Positions 52,878 to 61,746 of a stretch of DNA of 64,000 nt are shown one piece after another (within the stretch, counting starts at the first letter, position 1; every line of letters begins with the position of its first letter). The stretch is from Salmonirosea aquatica (GTDB lineage: Bacteria > Bacteroidota > Bacteroidia > Cytophagales > Spirosomataceae). The stretch is taken from positions 806,001-870,000 of the forward strand of contig NZ_WHLY01000002.1 in NCBI RefSeq assembly GCF_009296315.1, in the 5' to 3' direction. The position numbers were made by a program, and so were the translations under genes. The notes beneath the pieces are model-generated. The model was not told the origin of the DNA. It was given only the letters and a program-made list of their open reading frames with translations, and made no database searches.

Positions 52878-55265
52878 ATGAGCAATACTAAATACATCGG
52901 CCAATCCGTGAAGCGGGTCGAGGACAAGCGCTTCATTACCGGAAAAGGCCGCTATACCGATGATATCAAACTAGTAGGCATGACCTACGCGGCCTTTGTG
53001 CGCAGCCCCTACGCCCACGCCAAAGTACTGAGCATCGAAAGTGCAGAAGCACTAGAAATGCCTGGCGTCGTAGCCATCTTCACCGGCGACGATATCAAGG
53101 CCTCGGGCATCGGGGGGGTACCTACCGGCTGGGTTATTAATTTCAGAAATGGCGACACCATGAAGGAACCACCTCATCCGCTGCTGATCGCCACGAGCAG
53201 TACCGCCAAGCACATCGGCGATCCGGTGGCGGTAGTCATAGCCGAGACGTACGCTCAAGCAGTAGACGCTGCGGAGGCCGTGGTAGTGGACTGGGAAGAC
53301 CTCCCCGCCGTGACCGACGCCTTCAAAGCCACGCAGGATGGGGCCACGCTCGTTCACGACAGTGCGCCCGGCAACCTGGCTTTCGACTGGGAATTGGGCA
53401 ATCCGATCAGTGAAGTGGATGCCGCTATTGAGGCCTCAGCCCACGTCACGACGCTGGATTTCATCAATCAGCGCATGGTTCCCAACGCTATCGAGCCGCG
53501 TTCCTACATCGGACACTACGACGAAGCGACCGACAAGTATACGCTCTACACCTCTACCCAGAATCCGCACCTGATCCGGTTGCTGATGTGCGCTTTCGTG
53601 CTGGGTATCCCCGAACACAAAGTGCGCGTGCTGGGCCCGGATGTAGGCGGTGGCTTTGGTTCCAAAATTTTCCATTATACCGAAGAAGCGCTCGTCACCT
53701 GGGCTTCACAAAAAATCAAACGCCCCATCAAGTGGACCGAAACGCGCTCCGAGGCCTTTATGCTCGATGCCCACGGCCGCGACCACGTCAGCAAAGCCGA
53801 AATGGGCTTCGATGCCGAGGGTAACGTCACGGCGCTGCGCATCAAGACTTACGCTAATCTTGGCGCGTACTTATCCACGTTTGGCCCGGTGGTACCTACC
53901 TTCCTGCATGGTACCCTGTTGCAGGGACTCTACACGACCCCAAAAATTCACATCGAGTTGTACGGCGTGTTTACGCATACCGTGGCTGTGGACGCCTACC
54001 GGGGTGCCGGTCGGCCCGAGGCTACCTACCTGCTGGAACGCCTGATGGACCTGGCCGCGCTGGAAATGGGCAAAGACCCCGTAGAATTGCGCAAACGCAA
54101 TTTCATCCCCGCCTTTGATGGCGTGGAACAGCCGGGCTATCAAACCCAGGTGGCCCTGCAATACGATTCGGGCAACTACCACGGTGTGCTGGAGCGGGCC
54201 GTAGAAATGCTGGATTACGGGAATTTCCGGAAAGAACAAAAGGAAGCCGCCCAGAATGGCAAGCTACTGGGCGTGGGTTTTTCAACTTATATCGAAGCCT
54301 GCGGCATCGCTCCTTCGGCGGTGGTGGGGGCACTGGGCGCGCGGGCCGGCCTGTACGAATCGGCGCAGGTACGGGTGCAGCCTACGGGCAAGGTAAGCGT
54401 TTTCTCGGGTTCGCATTCGCACGGTCAAGGCCACGAAACGACTTTTGCCCAAATCGTTGCTGACAAATTCGGGATTCCGATGGAGGACGTGGACATTGTG
54501 CACGGCGACTCCGACGCCGTAGCCTTCGGCATGGGCACCTACGGTTCGCGGAGTTTGGCGGTAGGGGGTTCGGCTATCGTCAAAAGCATTGATAAGGTAC
54601 TGGAAAAGGGTGCGAAAATCGCTGCGCACAAACTAGAATGCGCTGCCGACGATCTGGAATTCGCCGAAGGAAAATGGACAGTGAAAGGTACCGATCAATC
54701 CATCAGTTTCGGCGACGTCGCCCTGACCGCCTACATCCCGCACGTGTACCCCGAAGGGCTCGAGCCGGGCATGGATTTCTCGAGCTTCTACGATCCGGCC
54801 AATTTCACCTACCCCTTCGGCTGCCACATTGCCGTGGTGGAGGTGGACAAAGAAACCGGCAAGGTCAGGCTCAGGCGCTTCATCGCCGTGGATGACGTAG
54901 GCAATGTCATCAATCCTATGATCGTGGATGGACAAATTCACGGCGGGCTGGCGCAGGGCATCGGACAGGCGTTGCTGGAAGGCGCTATTTACGACGAAAA
55001 CGGACAGCTGACCAACGGCTCCTACATGGATTACGCCATGCCCCGCGCCGACGACCTGCCCATGTTCGAAGTGGATCGGCAGATAACGCCTTGTCCACAT
55101 AATCCATTGGGTGTAAAAGGCGCCGGTGAAGCGGGATGCATCGGCTCCACACCCGCCGTCGTCAACGCCGTGATCGACGCCCTGTGGAGCGGCGGCTATC
55201 AGGTCAAGGACATCGCCATGCCCCTAACCGGTGAGCGCGTGTGGCGGGCCATGCAAAACAATTGA
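52878..55265 (+). CDS. Molybdopterin-binding large subunit, form II CoxL-like
   Basis: A 795-residue molybdenum-binding subunit of the xanthine oxidase family. The start at 52878 gives MSNTKYIGQSVKRVEDKRFITGKGRYTDD; the longer frame is rejected. The active-site signature is AYRGAGR (about residues 373-379, bases 53994-54014), which is the form II signature. True CO dehydrogenase (form I) has AYRCSFR with the Cys that carries the Cu-Mo centre. The catalytic Glu is present in GVKGAGEAGCIG near the C-terminus. Substrate is therefore unknown: an aldehyde, a purine or another heterocycle is more likely than CO. Confidence 0.93.
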   Translation: MSNTKYIGQSVKRVEDKRFITGKGRYTDDIKLVGMTYAAFVRSPYAHAKVLSIESAEALEMPGVVAIFTGDDIKASGIGGVPTGWVINFRNGDTMKEPPHPLLIATSSTAKHIGDPVAVVIAETYAQAVDAAEAVVVDWEDLPAVTDAFKATQDGATLVHDSAPGNLAFDWELGNPISEVDAAIEASAHVTTLDFINQRMVPNAIEPRSYIGHYDEATDKYTLYTSTQNPHLIRLLMCAFVLGIPEHKVRVLGPDVGGGFGSKIFHYTEEALVTWASQKIKRPIKWTETRSEAFMLDAHGRDHVSKAEMGFDAEGNVTALRIKTYANLGAYLSTFGPVVPTFLHGTLLQGLYTTPKIHIELYGVFTHTVAVDAYRGAGRPEATYLLERLMDLAALEMGKDPVELRKRNFIPAFDGVEQPGYQTQVALQYDSGNYHGVLERAVEMLDYGNFRKEQKEAAQNGKLLGVGFSTYIEACGIAPSAVVGALGARAGLYESAQVRVQPTGKVSVFSGSHSHGQGHETTFAQIVADKFGIPMEDVDIVHGDSDAVAFGMGTYGSRSLAVGGSAIVKSIDKVLEKGAKIAAHKLECAADDLEFAEGKWTVKGTDQSISFGDVALTAYIPHVYPEGLEPGMDFSSFYDPANFTYPFGCHIAVVEVDKETGKVRLRRFIAVDDVGNVINPMIVDGQIHGGLAQGIGQALLEGAIYDENGQLTNGSYMDYAMPRADDLPMFEVDRQITPCPHNPLGVKGAGEAGCIGSTPAVVNAVIDALWSGGYQVKDIAMPLTGERVWRAMQNN

Positions 55266-55306
55266 AAATGGAAAATTGAAAGTTTAAAATTGAAAATGAA
55301 CTACTT

Positions 55307-56131
55307 ATGATCTCATATCCCTTTGAATATAGCCGGCCCGATACCATCGAGGAGGCCCTGGACCAACTGGGCGACAACGTCAAGCTCCTGGCGGGCGGCC
55401 ATAGCCTGATCCCAGCCCTCAAACTCCGCCTGAGTGCGCCCGACAAACTCGTAGACATTGCCCGGATTCCGGCTTTGAAAGAAATTAAAGTGGAAGATGG
55501 CGAAGTCGTCATCGGCGGCGCGGCCACCCACCGCGAAATCATGGACTCGGAAATTATCCAAGAGCACCTGCCCATGCTGTCCAAAGGTGCCGCCGCGGTG
55601 GGCGATCCCATGATTCGGTACAAGGGTACCATGGGGGGTAGCCTGGCCCACGCCGATCCGTCGGCCGACTGGCCCGCGATGATTCTGGCGGCGGGCTGCA
55701 CCATTGTGGTACGGAACAAAACCGGCGAACGGCGCATTGGGGGCGACGACTTTTTCACGGGCTTTTACTCCACCGCGCTGGAAGACGGCGACATCCTGAC
55801 CCAAATCCGTTTTCCCATTCCGGCGGAAGGTACCCGCATGACCTACCAGAAATTCACCCAACCCGCCTCCCGCTTTGCCATTGTGGGCTGCGCCGCCGCG
55901 CGCCTGCCCGACGGCTCGGCGCGCGTGGCCTTTACGGGCGTAGCCGATGCCCCCTTCCGCGACCATACCGTGGAAGCAGCCATCACGGACTGGTCGGAAG
56001 GTACCCTCGAGGCCGCCGCGGCCCAGGCCGCCGAAGGCCAAAACATCAACGCCGACCATTACGCCTCAGAAGAGTACCGCCTGCATTTGGCGCGGGTGTA
56101 TTGCAAGCGAGCGTTGATGGCCTTGGTATGA
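55307..56131 (+). CDS. FAD subunit of a molybdenum hydroxylase (CoxM-like)
   Basis: A 274-residue FAD-binding subunit. Two FAD loops are seen: LLAGGHSLIPALKLRLSAP (about residues 30-48) and TMGGSLAHADPSADWPAMILA (about 108-128). It closes the L-M-S hydroxylase trio and would pass electrons to the quinone pool. The gene lies 41 bp after the large subunit and 110 bp before the MoxR gene. Confidence 0.95.
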   Translation: MISYPFEYSRPDTIEEALDQLGDNVKLLAGGHSLIPALKLRLSAPDKLVDIARIPALKEIKVEDGEVVIGGAATHREIMDSEIIQEHLPMLSKGAAAVGDPMIRYKGTMGGSLAHADPSADWPAMILAAGCTIVVRNKTGERRIGGDDFFTGFYSTALEDGDILTQIRFPIPAEGTRMTYQKFTQPASRFAIVGCAAARLPDGSARVAFTGVADAPFRDHTVEAAITDWSEGTLEAAAAQAAEGQNINADHYASEEYRLHLARVYCKRALMALV

Positions 56132-56241
56132 TTTTGGGTAGAAAGGTGAATGGTAAAAGGTCAAGCGGCGTCCTGTGCCTTTTCTAAAAACGTCCTTAAC
56201 CGTTTACCTTTAACCGTTTAACCCCTTACTCCACGCTAAAA

Positions 56242-57147
56242 TTGATCCCCGATCTTCCCCACATCGCCGACTTACTGAAAACGCAGGGCTACATCACGGA
56301 GCCCGCGGTAACGATGGCGGTGTACCTATCGATGCAATTGCAAAAACCCCTGCTGATCGAAGGACCGGCGGGGGTTGGTAAAACCGAGATTGCCAAGGTG
56401 ATGGCCCGGGCACTGGATACCGACCTCATCCGGTTGCAGTGCTACGAGGGCCTCGATGCCTCCCACGCGCTATACGAGTGGAACTACCAGCGGCAGTTGC
56501 TGCACCTCAAAATGCTGGAAACACGGCAAGGTACTCCCGGCGCGGTGGATGCTTTGGAGGAAGAGATTTTCGGAGAGAAGTTCCTGATGAAGCGGCCCCT
56601 GCTGCAAGCGATCACGCACCACAAATCCCCGGTCCTGCTGATCGACGAGGTAGACCGCGCCGATGAGGAATTCGAGAGTTTTTTACTGGAAGTACTTTCC
56701 GACTGGCAGATTACGATTCCCGAAATAGGTACCATCCGGGCCACGCACATTCCGCAGGTGATTGTGACGGGCAACCGCGTGCGGGAATTGTCGGAGGCGT
56801 TGCGCCGCCGATGCTTGTACCTCTGGATCGACTATCCCGACTACGAGAAGGAATTGGCGATCGTGCGGGGCAAGGTACCTCAGATTTCAGCGCAACTAGC
56901 CGAACAAATCTGCCGCTTCATGCAGGAACTCCGCCAACTGCGCTTGGAAAAAACGCCCGGCATCGCCGAAACTCTCGACTGGGCTACCGCCCTCTCCACG
57001 CTGCATTTCGATCACCTGCCCCAGGAAATCATCGAACAAACCCTGGGCGTCATCCTGAAAGATTGGAAAGACACCCGCACCGCCCAGTTGTCGCTGAGTG
57101 AGTTGTATGAAAAAATGGGAGTAGTGTCGAAGATTGAGGAGTTGTAA
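56242..57147 (+). CDS. MoxR-type AAA+ ATPase (CoxD-like)
   Basis: A 301-residue AAA+ ATPase beginning at a TTG codon (56242). Walker A is GPAGVGKTEIAK, Walker B is VLLIDEVDRADEEFESFL, and the sensor and Arg-finger region is GNRVRELSEALRRRCLYLW. CoxD is required to build the metal centre of CO dehydrogenase in Oligotropha; here it is paired with a VWA protein next in line, the usual chaperone couple. The non-ATG start is inferred from the family N-terminus IPDLPHIADLLKTQGYI. Confidence 0.9.
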   Translation: MIPDLPHIADLLKTQGYITEPAVTMAVYLSMQLQKPLLIEGPAGVGKTEIAKVMARALDTDLIRLQCYEGLDASHALYEWNYQRQLLHLKMLETRQGTPGAVDALEEEIFGEKFLMKRPLLQAITHHKSPVLLIDEVDRADEEFESFLLEVLSDWQITIPEIGTIRATHIPQVIVTGNRVRELSEALRRRCLYLWIDYPDYEKELAIVRGKVPQISAQLAEQICRFMQELRQLRLEKTPGIAETLDWATALSTLHFDHLPQEIIEQTLGVILKDWKDTRTAQLSLSELYEKMGVVSKIEEL

Positions 57148-57202
57148 GGAGGCAAGACTAAGTCTGGAAATATTCACTCAACCACTCATTCAAAATTCAC
57201 AA

Positions 57203-58333
57203 TTGATTCAGCGCCACACTGACCTCGTCGCCAACGTCGTAGCCTTCTGCCGCTACCTCCGCGCCTACGGTTTCCGCATTGGGCCGGAGGAAGAGGCCAC
57301 GGCCCTGCGGGCGGCGGCGCTGGTCACGCTGAACGACCGGGGTACCTTTGCGCTGGCGTTGCAGGTGAGCCTGACGCGCTCGGTGCAGGAAGTGGCGGAG
57401 TTTAAGGTACTTTTTGAGAGATACTGGCGGGAATTGGAAAATGCGCTGGACAGCAAGATCAAGGACGACGAAAGCCAACGATCGAAGTACCAGAAAAATA
57501 CGCAACCGTCTTTCAACGCCCTGAAATCGTGGCTGAACGGTAACCGCAACACCGAAGAAACCGAAACAGCCACCTACTCCCCGACCGAATCGCTGAGCCA
57601 CCAGGATTTTTCGCTCATCCCCGCCGACCAACTCGCCGACCTCGAACGGTTACTGCGCGAAGTATCGCTGGCGCTGGCGCGAAAAGTGAACCGCCGCCGG
57701 GAAAAAACCCTGCACGCCAAAGCGTTTGATTTGCGGGGTACCCTGCGCCGCAACCTCCGCCGGGGTGGCGAACTCATAGACCTGGCCTACAAGCGCCCCC
57801 GCCGCAACCGGATGCGGCTCGTGGTGCTGGCTGACGTGAGTAAGTCGATGGATTTGTACAGCGCGTTTTTGATTCAATTCCTCTACGCTTTCCAGAACGT
57901 GTTCCGGCGCATCGAAACATTCGTGTTCAGTACCGACCTGCACCGCGTCACGGCGGAATTGAAGCAGCAGAATTTTCAGGAAGCCCTCAAAAAACTGGCC
58001 GAAAGCGAAACGGGCTGGTCGGGGGGTACCCGCATCGGGGGGAGCCTGCACACCTTCGTAACCGACTACGGCAAGCTACTCAACCGCGAAACCATCGTCG
58101 TGATTTTGAGCGATGGCTGGGACACCGATGACACCCGTGACACGGGTACCTTGGCTGAGACTATGCAGCGCATTCAGCAAAAATCCCGTAAGGTCATCTG
58201 GCTCAATCCTCTGGCCGGGCGAGCCGGTTACGAACCCCGAACCGCCGCCATGCAGGCGGCTCTACCCCATGTGGATGTGTTTGCCCCGGCGCATAACGTA
58301 GAGAGCATGCGGGCGTTGGGAAAGTGGTTGTGA
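57203..58333 (+). CDS. VWA-domain protein (CoxE-like)
   Basis: About 376 residues from a TTG at 57203 (LIQRHTDLVANVVAFCRYLRAYGF); a frame open to 57134 includes low-complexity sequence and overlaps the previous gene, so it is not chosen. The von Willebrand A domain occupies about residues 205-376 with the MIDAS motif DVSKSMDLYS and the second metal residues in WSGGTRIGGSLHTF and LSDGWDTDD. CoxE works with the MoxR ATPase in maturation of the molybdenum enzyme. It ends the operon and converges with the GH43 gene, 15 bp apart. Confidence 0.88.
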   Translation: MIQRHTDLVANVVAFCRYLRAYGFRIGPEEEATALRAAALVTLNDRGTFALALQVSLTRSVQEVAEFKVLFERYWRELENALDSKIKDDESQRSKYQKNTQPSFNALKSWLNGNRNTEETETATYSPTESLSHQDFSLIPADQLADLERLLREVSLALARKVNRRREKTLHAKAFDLRGTLRRNLRRGGELIDLAYKRPRRNRMRLVVLADVSKSMDLYSAFLIQFLYAFQNVFRRIETFVFSTDLHRVTAELKQQNFQEALKKLAESETGWSGGTRIGGSLHTFVTDYGKLLNRETIVVILSDGWDTDDTRDTGTLAETMQRIQQKSRKVIWLNPLAGRAGYEPRTAAMQAALPHVDVFAPAHNVESMRALGKWL

Positions 58334-58348
58334 AAGGAATAGACCTCC

Positions 58349-59353
58349 TCAGTTTTCAGGTACCTTCAGCTTCTCTGTCGTCGCTACCGGCACGCCAAAA
58401 TCGGGAGTACCGTCAGCGTTCCAGCCGAAGGGCTGCATGCGCGGATTGCGTTCCCGGCAGGCTTTATTCGCAACCGACTTGGCGTGGTAGACTAGCCAAT
58501 TCTGACCGTTTTTGGTTTTGAAAAAACCATTATGACCCGGTCCGTACACGCCGTTGGCCTCTGATTTCTCAAAGACCGGTTTTGGTGTCTTTATCCAGGC
58601 GGCGGCGTTCATTGGATCGGCGTTGGCCGGGGCCGTGAGCAGACCAAGGGAATAATTATCGTCCCAGCAGGCCGAGGCGGAGTATACAATGCAGAGTGGA
58701 CTTTTGTCGTCACGTTGCAGAAATTCGGGGCCTTCGCAGATCTCACGACCGTCGTACTTTTCCCAGTCGTGGGTAGGGCGGGCAATGGTCACTTCCGATC
58801 CTGTGAGCGTCCAGGGGTTTTTCATTTTCACGATATGGAGCACACTCTGCGGACCGTCGTATGCCGAGTATAGAAAGTACCGCTGGCCCTTGTGCGTCAT
58901 GATGGACCCATCCAATCCCGTAAACTTCGTATTCATCTTTCCTTTATCCACCCAGGTACCCTGCAGCGGATCGGCCGACGCATTTTCCAGCACAAACACG
59001 TAGCGGTTCATATCGCCGGGCTTGGCCTGGTCGGTGGCGGTGTAGTAGAGGTACCACTTGCCGTCAAGACGGTGGAGTTCAGGTGCCCAGATATCCTTGG
59101 AATTGGGCCCGGTGGCAGGCGGTGTCCATACGGTTTTGGGCTGCACCTGGCCCAGCTCCGCCAGGTTTTGGGTTTTGTACAAAATGAGCCGATTCCCGAC
59201 GGTATTGGTGTAGTAGTAGTACCCGCCTTCGTAGGTCACCCACGGATCGGCGCCGTTGGGCAGGAGCGGGTTGGTGAAGGTTTGGGCGTAAGCGAAGCCC
59301 GTAAGGAAAGTCAAGATCAAAAGCACAAAAAATGGCTTAGAAGAGTAGGTCAT
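58349..59353 (-). CDS. GH43 family glycoside hydrolase
   Basis: A 334-residue secreted enzyme with signal peptide (start ATG 59353, MTYSSKPFFVLLILTFLTGFAYA) and a five-bladed beta-propeller of glycoside hydrolase family 43. The catalytic acids appear in order: general base Asp in PNGADPWVTYEGGYYYY, pKa modulator Asp in FTGLDGSIMTHKG and general acid Glu in EICEGPEFLQ. Such enzymes act on arabinans, xylans or their side chains. No other carbohydrate genes or SusC/D pair are adjacent. Confidence 0.93.
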   Translation of the reverse strand: MTYSSKPFFVLLILTFLTGFAYAQTFTNPLLPNGADPWVTYEGGYYYYTNTVGNRLILYKTQNLAELGQVQPKTVWTPPATGPNSKDIWAPELHRLDGKWYLYYTATDQAKPGDMNRYVFVLENASADPLQGTWVDKGKMNTKFTGLDGSIMTHKGQRYFLYSAYDGPQSVLHIVKMKNPWTLTGSEVTIARPTHDWEKYDGREICEGPEFLQRDDKSPLCIVYSASACWDDNYSLGLLTAPANADPMNAAAWIKTPKPVFEKSEANGVYGPGHNGFFKTKNGQNWLVYHAKSVANKACRERNPRMQPFGWNADGTPDFGVPVATTEKLKVPEN

Positions 59354-59372
59354 TCTTAAATTTGGCACTGAA

Positions 59373-59735
59373 CTAGTTGGGTTTATAAGCAAATATTCTA
59401 TCACTGTAAATTTCTATGCACCCCTCATTCGTTTCAAAGAAGCTTTTTAAATAATCGATATTTTCCTCCAGTATAGCTATCAATCTAGAGGTAGTTATAT
59501 TGCCCAAATTAATCTTCAATAGTTTCCTGGGAGATTTCTGAAGTAAAAACGAATCCAGAAAATCAGCATCTTTGGTGATCATCACATAATCACCCTGATC
59601 TGCAAAGTCACAAATTTCTGGGTCAGCGGTAAAACAGCCATTGGGCAACTCATTCACGTGCTTTGTTTCAATACCATTTTTTTGCAGGAAATAGACTACT
59701 TTGAAGGCAATGTGAACATCGCAAAGTGCTTTCAT
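59373..59735 (-). CDS. DUF5615 PIN-like toxin
   Basis: A 120-residue protein of the DUF5615 (Mut7-C-like PIN) family: MKALCDVHIAFKVVYFL at the start carries the first acidic residue, and VMITKDADFLDSF carries the second pair. These are putative ribonucleases and act as toxins in pairs with DUF433 proteins. It overlaps its upstream partner by 4 bp (ATGA). Composition is slightly more AT-rich than neighbouring genes. Confidence 0.88.
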   Translation of the reverse strand: MKALCDVHIAFKVVYFLQKNGIETKHVNELPNGCFTADPEICDFADQGDYVMITKDADFLDSFLLQKSPRKLLKINLGNITTSRLIAILEENIDYLKSFFETNEGCIEIYSDRIFAYKPN

Positions 59736-59959
59736 GCAGCAATCGGGAGTGATTTGCCAGCTACTGTACGGCTGGCAAATTGCAGGCAGGCTAAAATATC
59801 GTCACGCTCCAACTCAGGATGATCTTCCAGAATTTCTTCAAAAGTCATATCCGCCCCCAGCATATCCAGGATTACTTCGACAGGCCAGCGCATGCCCCTG
59901 ATGCAGGGTTTGCCGTGGCAAATAAGCGGATCTATGGTAATTCGGGTGAGTAGATTCAT
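59732..59959 (-). CDS. DUF433 antitoxin
   Basis: A 75-residue DUF433 protein: ITIDPLICHGKPCIRGMRWPVEVILDMLGADMTFEEILEDHPELERDDILACLQFA (shown by its core GKPCIRGMRWPVEVILDML). DUF433 proteins have a winged helix-turn-helix fold and serve as antitoxins for DUF5615 PIN-like toxins. Translation is coupled to the toxin by a 4-bp overlap. The pair is compact and could have been acquired by transfer. Confidence 0.93.
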   Translation of the reverse strand: MNLLTRITIDPLICHGKPCIRGMRWPVEVILDMLGADMTFEEILEDHPELERDDILACLQFASRTVAGKSLPIAA

Positions 59960-59997
59960 TTCAAATACTATTTGGTGAATTCCGCAAATTTAACCGA

Positions 59998-61635
59998 TTA
60001 TTCCTCCACCGCCACCCCGGTTACGTAAAAATTCCGGTCGATGGTCAGTGAAGTTTCACCTTTGGTTTTCAGGGTTTTCCAGGAGGTGGTCGGGTAGATA
60101 AACTGTGCGGCATCGCTACCTGCCAGCGTAATTTTCACGGGCATGTCGAAGCCGGGTACCACGTTGGCCCAGCGGTATTTCAGGGTTTTTCCGGCAAAGG
60201 AATATTCCAGCCGGGGAATACGGATATCGCGCAGGTACTGATCGAAAATTTTACTCAAATCCCGGCCCGCCTGCTGGCTCAGGTACTGTTCGATCTGGGA
60301 GCCGTCGACGGTTTGGTGGTAGAACGTCTTGTTCAGTCCGCGCAGCATGGCCCGCCATTTTTCGTCGTCGTTCACGATCTGCCGGATCGTATGCAGCATG
60401 TTGCCGCCCTTGTAATACATATCGCCCGAGCCCTCGTGATTGACGCCGTAAATCCCCACGATCGGACTTTCGTTTTTGATCAGTTTGCGGGTACCTATTA
60501 CATAGTCGGCACCGGCTTCTTTGCCGTAGTAATATTCAGTAAAGAGGTTTTCGGAGTAGTTGGTGAAGCTTTCGTGCACCCACATATCGGCCACGTCCTT
60601 GTAGGTGATGTTGTTGGCAAACCACTCATGGCCACTTTCATGGACGATGATGAAATCCCATTTCAGGCCCCAGCCCGTACCCGACAAATCGCGCCCCCGG
60701 TAGCCATTCATGAAGCCGTTGCCGTAGGTCACCGAGCTTTGGTGCTCCATGCCGAGGTAGGGTACCTGCACCAGTTTGTAGCCATCCTCGTAGAAAGGGT
60801 ACGGCCCAAACCAATGCTCGAAGGCTTTCAGCATAAAAGGTACCTGCTTGAACTGCTCCTTGGCTTTGACCAGGTCGGCGGGCAGAGCGTAGTAGCTCAG
60901 GTCGAGTTTTCCTTTTTCGCCATCGTAGGTTTCCTTCCAACTCGCGTAGTCGGCCAGGTTCATATTCACGCCGTAGTTGTTGATCGGATTGTTCACAAAC
61001 CAGTCAAAGGTACGGCTGCCGTCGGCGTTTTCGGTGACTTTACGAAGGCGACCGTTGGATACGTCCATCAGCGGCTTAGGTACCCTGATGCTGATCAACA
61101 TGCTGTCGGTTTCGTCGTACATGTGATCCTTGCAGGGCCACCACACGCTACTGCCCAGGCCCTGGCACGAGGTAGCCACGAAGGGGGTACCCTGACTGTC
61201 GCGCACCCACTGCACCCCACCTTCCCAAGGTGGATTCTTGGCGATTTGGGGCCTGCCGGAATAGAATACCTCGACCGATTCCTTCTGACCTACCTTCTGT
61301 GGTTTTTGTAGCGTAATAAAATACGCATTGCCATCGCGGCGGTAGGTTAACTCCTTTCCATCCTGTACGACCTTGCTGATCGCCAGCGGGGGTTGCAGGT
61401 CGATTTGCATGGTCTGGTAGGGTTTCAATACTTTGTAATGCACCGTGTTGCTACCCTCGATGCTACTATCCGCCGGATTGGCGCTGATGTCCAGGTGGTA
61501 ATAGGTCAAATCCCACCAGGCGCGCTCGGGCGTGATGGCCCCGCGCAGGCTATCCTGATGCGTGAAGGTAGGTACCTGAGCCAAGAGGCTGATTGAGAAA
61601 AAGGTTAGAAGAATTCCCAGGAGGTATTTGGGCAT
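59998..61635 (-). CDS. M1 family metallopeptidase
   Basis: A 545-residue exported peptidase with signal MPKYLLGILLTFFSISLLAQ (start at 61635; a frame to 61677 adds 14 residues). The zinc site is in IIVHESGHEWFANNI with the third ligand Glu in WVHESFTNYSENLF, the gluzincin order of M1 peptidases; the exopeptidase motif reads GMEH (in VPYLGMEHQSSVTYGN) in place of GAMEN. The N-terminal beta domain holds the LTYYHLDISANPADSSIEGSNTVHY segment (in part). It probably acts in the periplasm or outside the cell to degrade peptides. Confidence 0.93.
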   Translation of the reverse strand: MPKYLLGILLTFFSISLLAQVPTFTHQDSLRGAITPERAWWDLTYYHLDISANPADSSIEGSNTVHYKVLKPYQTMQIDLQPPLAISKVVQDGKELTYRRDGNAYFITLQKPQKVGQKESVEVFYSGRPQIAKNPPWEGGVQWVRDSQGTPFVATSCQGLGSSVWWPCKDHMYDETDSMLISIRVPKPLMDVSNGRLRKVTENADGSRTFDWFVNNPINNYGVNMNLADYASWKETYDGEKGKLDLSYYALPADLVKAKEQFKQVPFMLKAFEHWFGPYPFYEDGYKLVQVPYLGMEHQSSVTYGNGFMNGYRGRDLSGTGWGLKWDFIIVHESGHEWFANNITYKDVADMWVHESFTNYSENLFTEYYYGKEAGADYVIGTRKLIKNESPIVGIYGVNHEGSGDMYYKGGNMLHTIRQIVNDDEKWRAMLRGLNKTFYHQTVDGSQIEQYLSQQAGRDLSKIFDQYLRDIRIPRLEYSFAGKTLKYRWANVVPGFDMPVKITLAGSDAAQFIYPTTSWKTLKTKGETSLTIDRNFYVTGVAVEE

Positions 61636-61746
61636 AGAGTTTGTTTTTTTTAGCGCTTTGGAAAAGTTATTTGACATAACACATCTGCAAGCTCTGAGAG
61701 GACTCAGACCACGGTGAAGAAAAAACTGTAACTAACTTATTTACAA

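Noticed and set aside
52878-55265. True CO dehydrogenase large subunit
   Set aside because: The active-site motif is AYRGAGR, so the Cu-binding Cys of form I enzymes is missing.
60313-61311. 332-codon plus-strand frame opposite the M1 peptidase
   Set aside because: Antisense shadow of a gene with intact zinc motif; composition is low-complexity Val/His.
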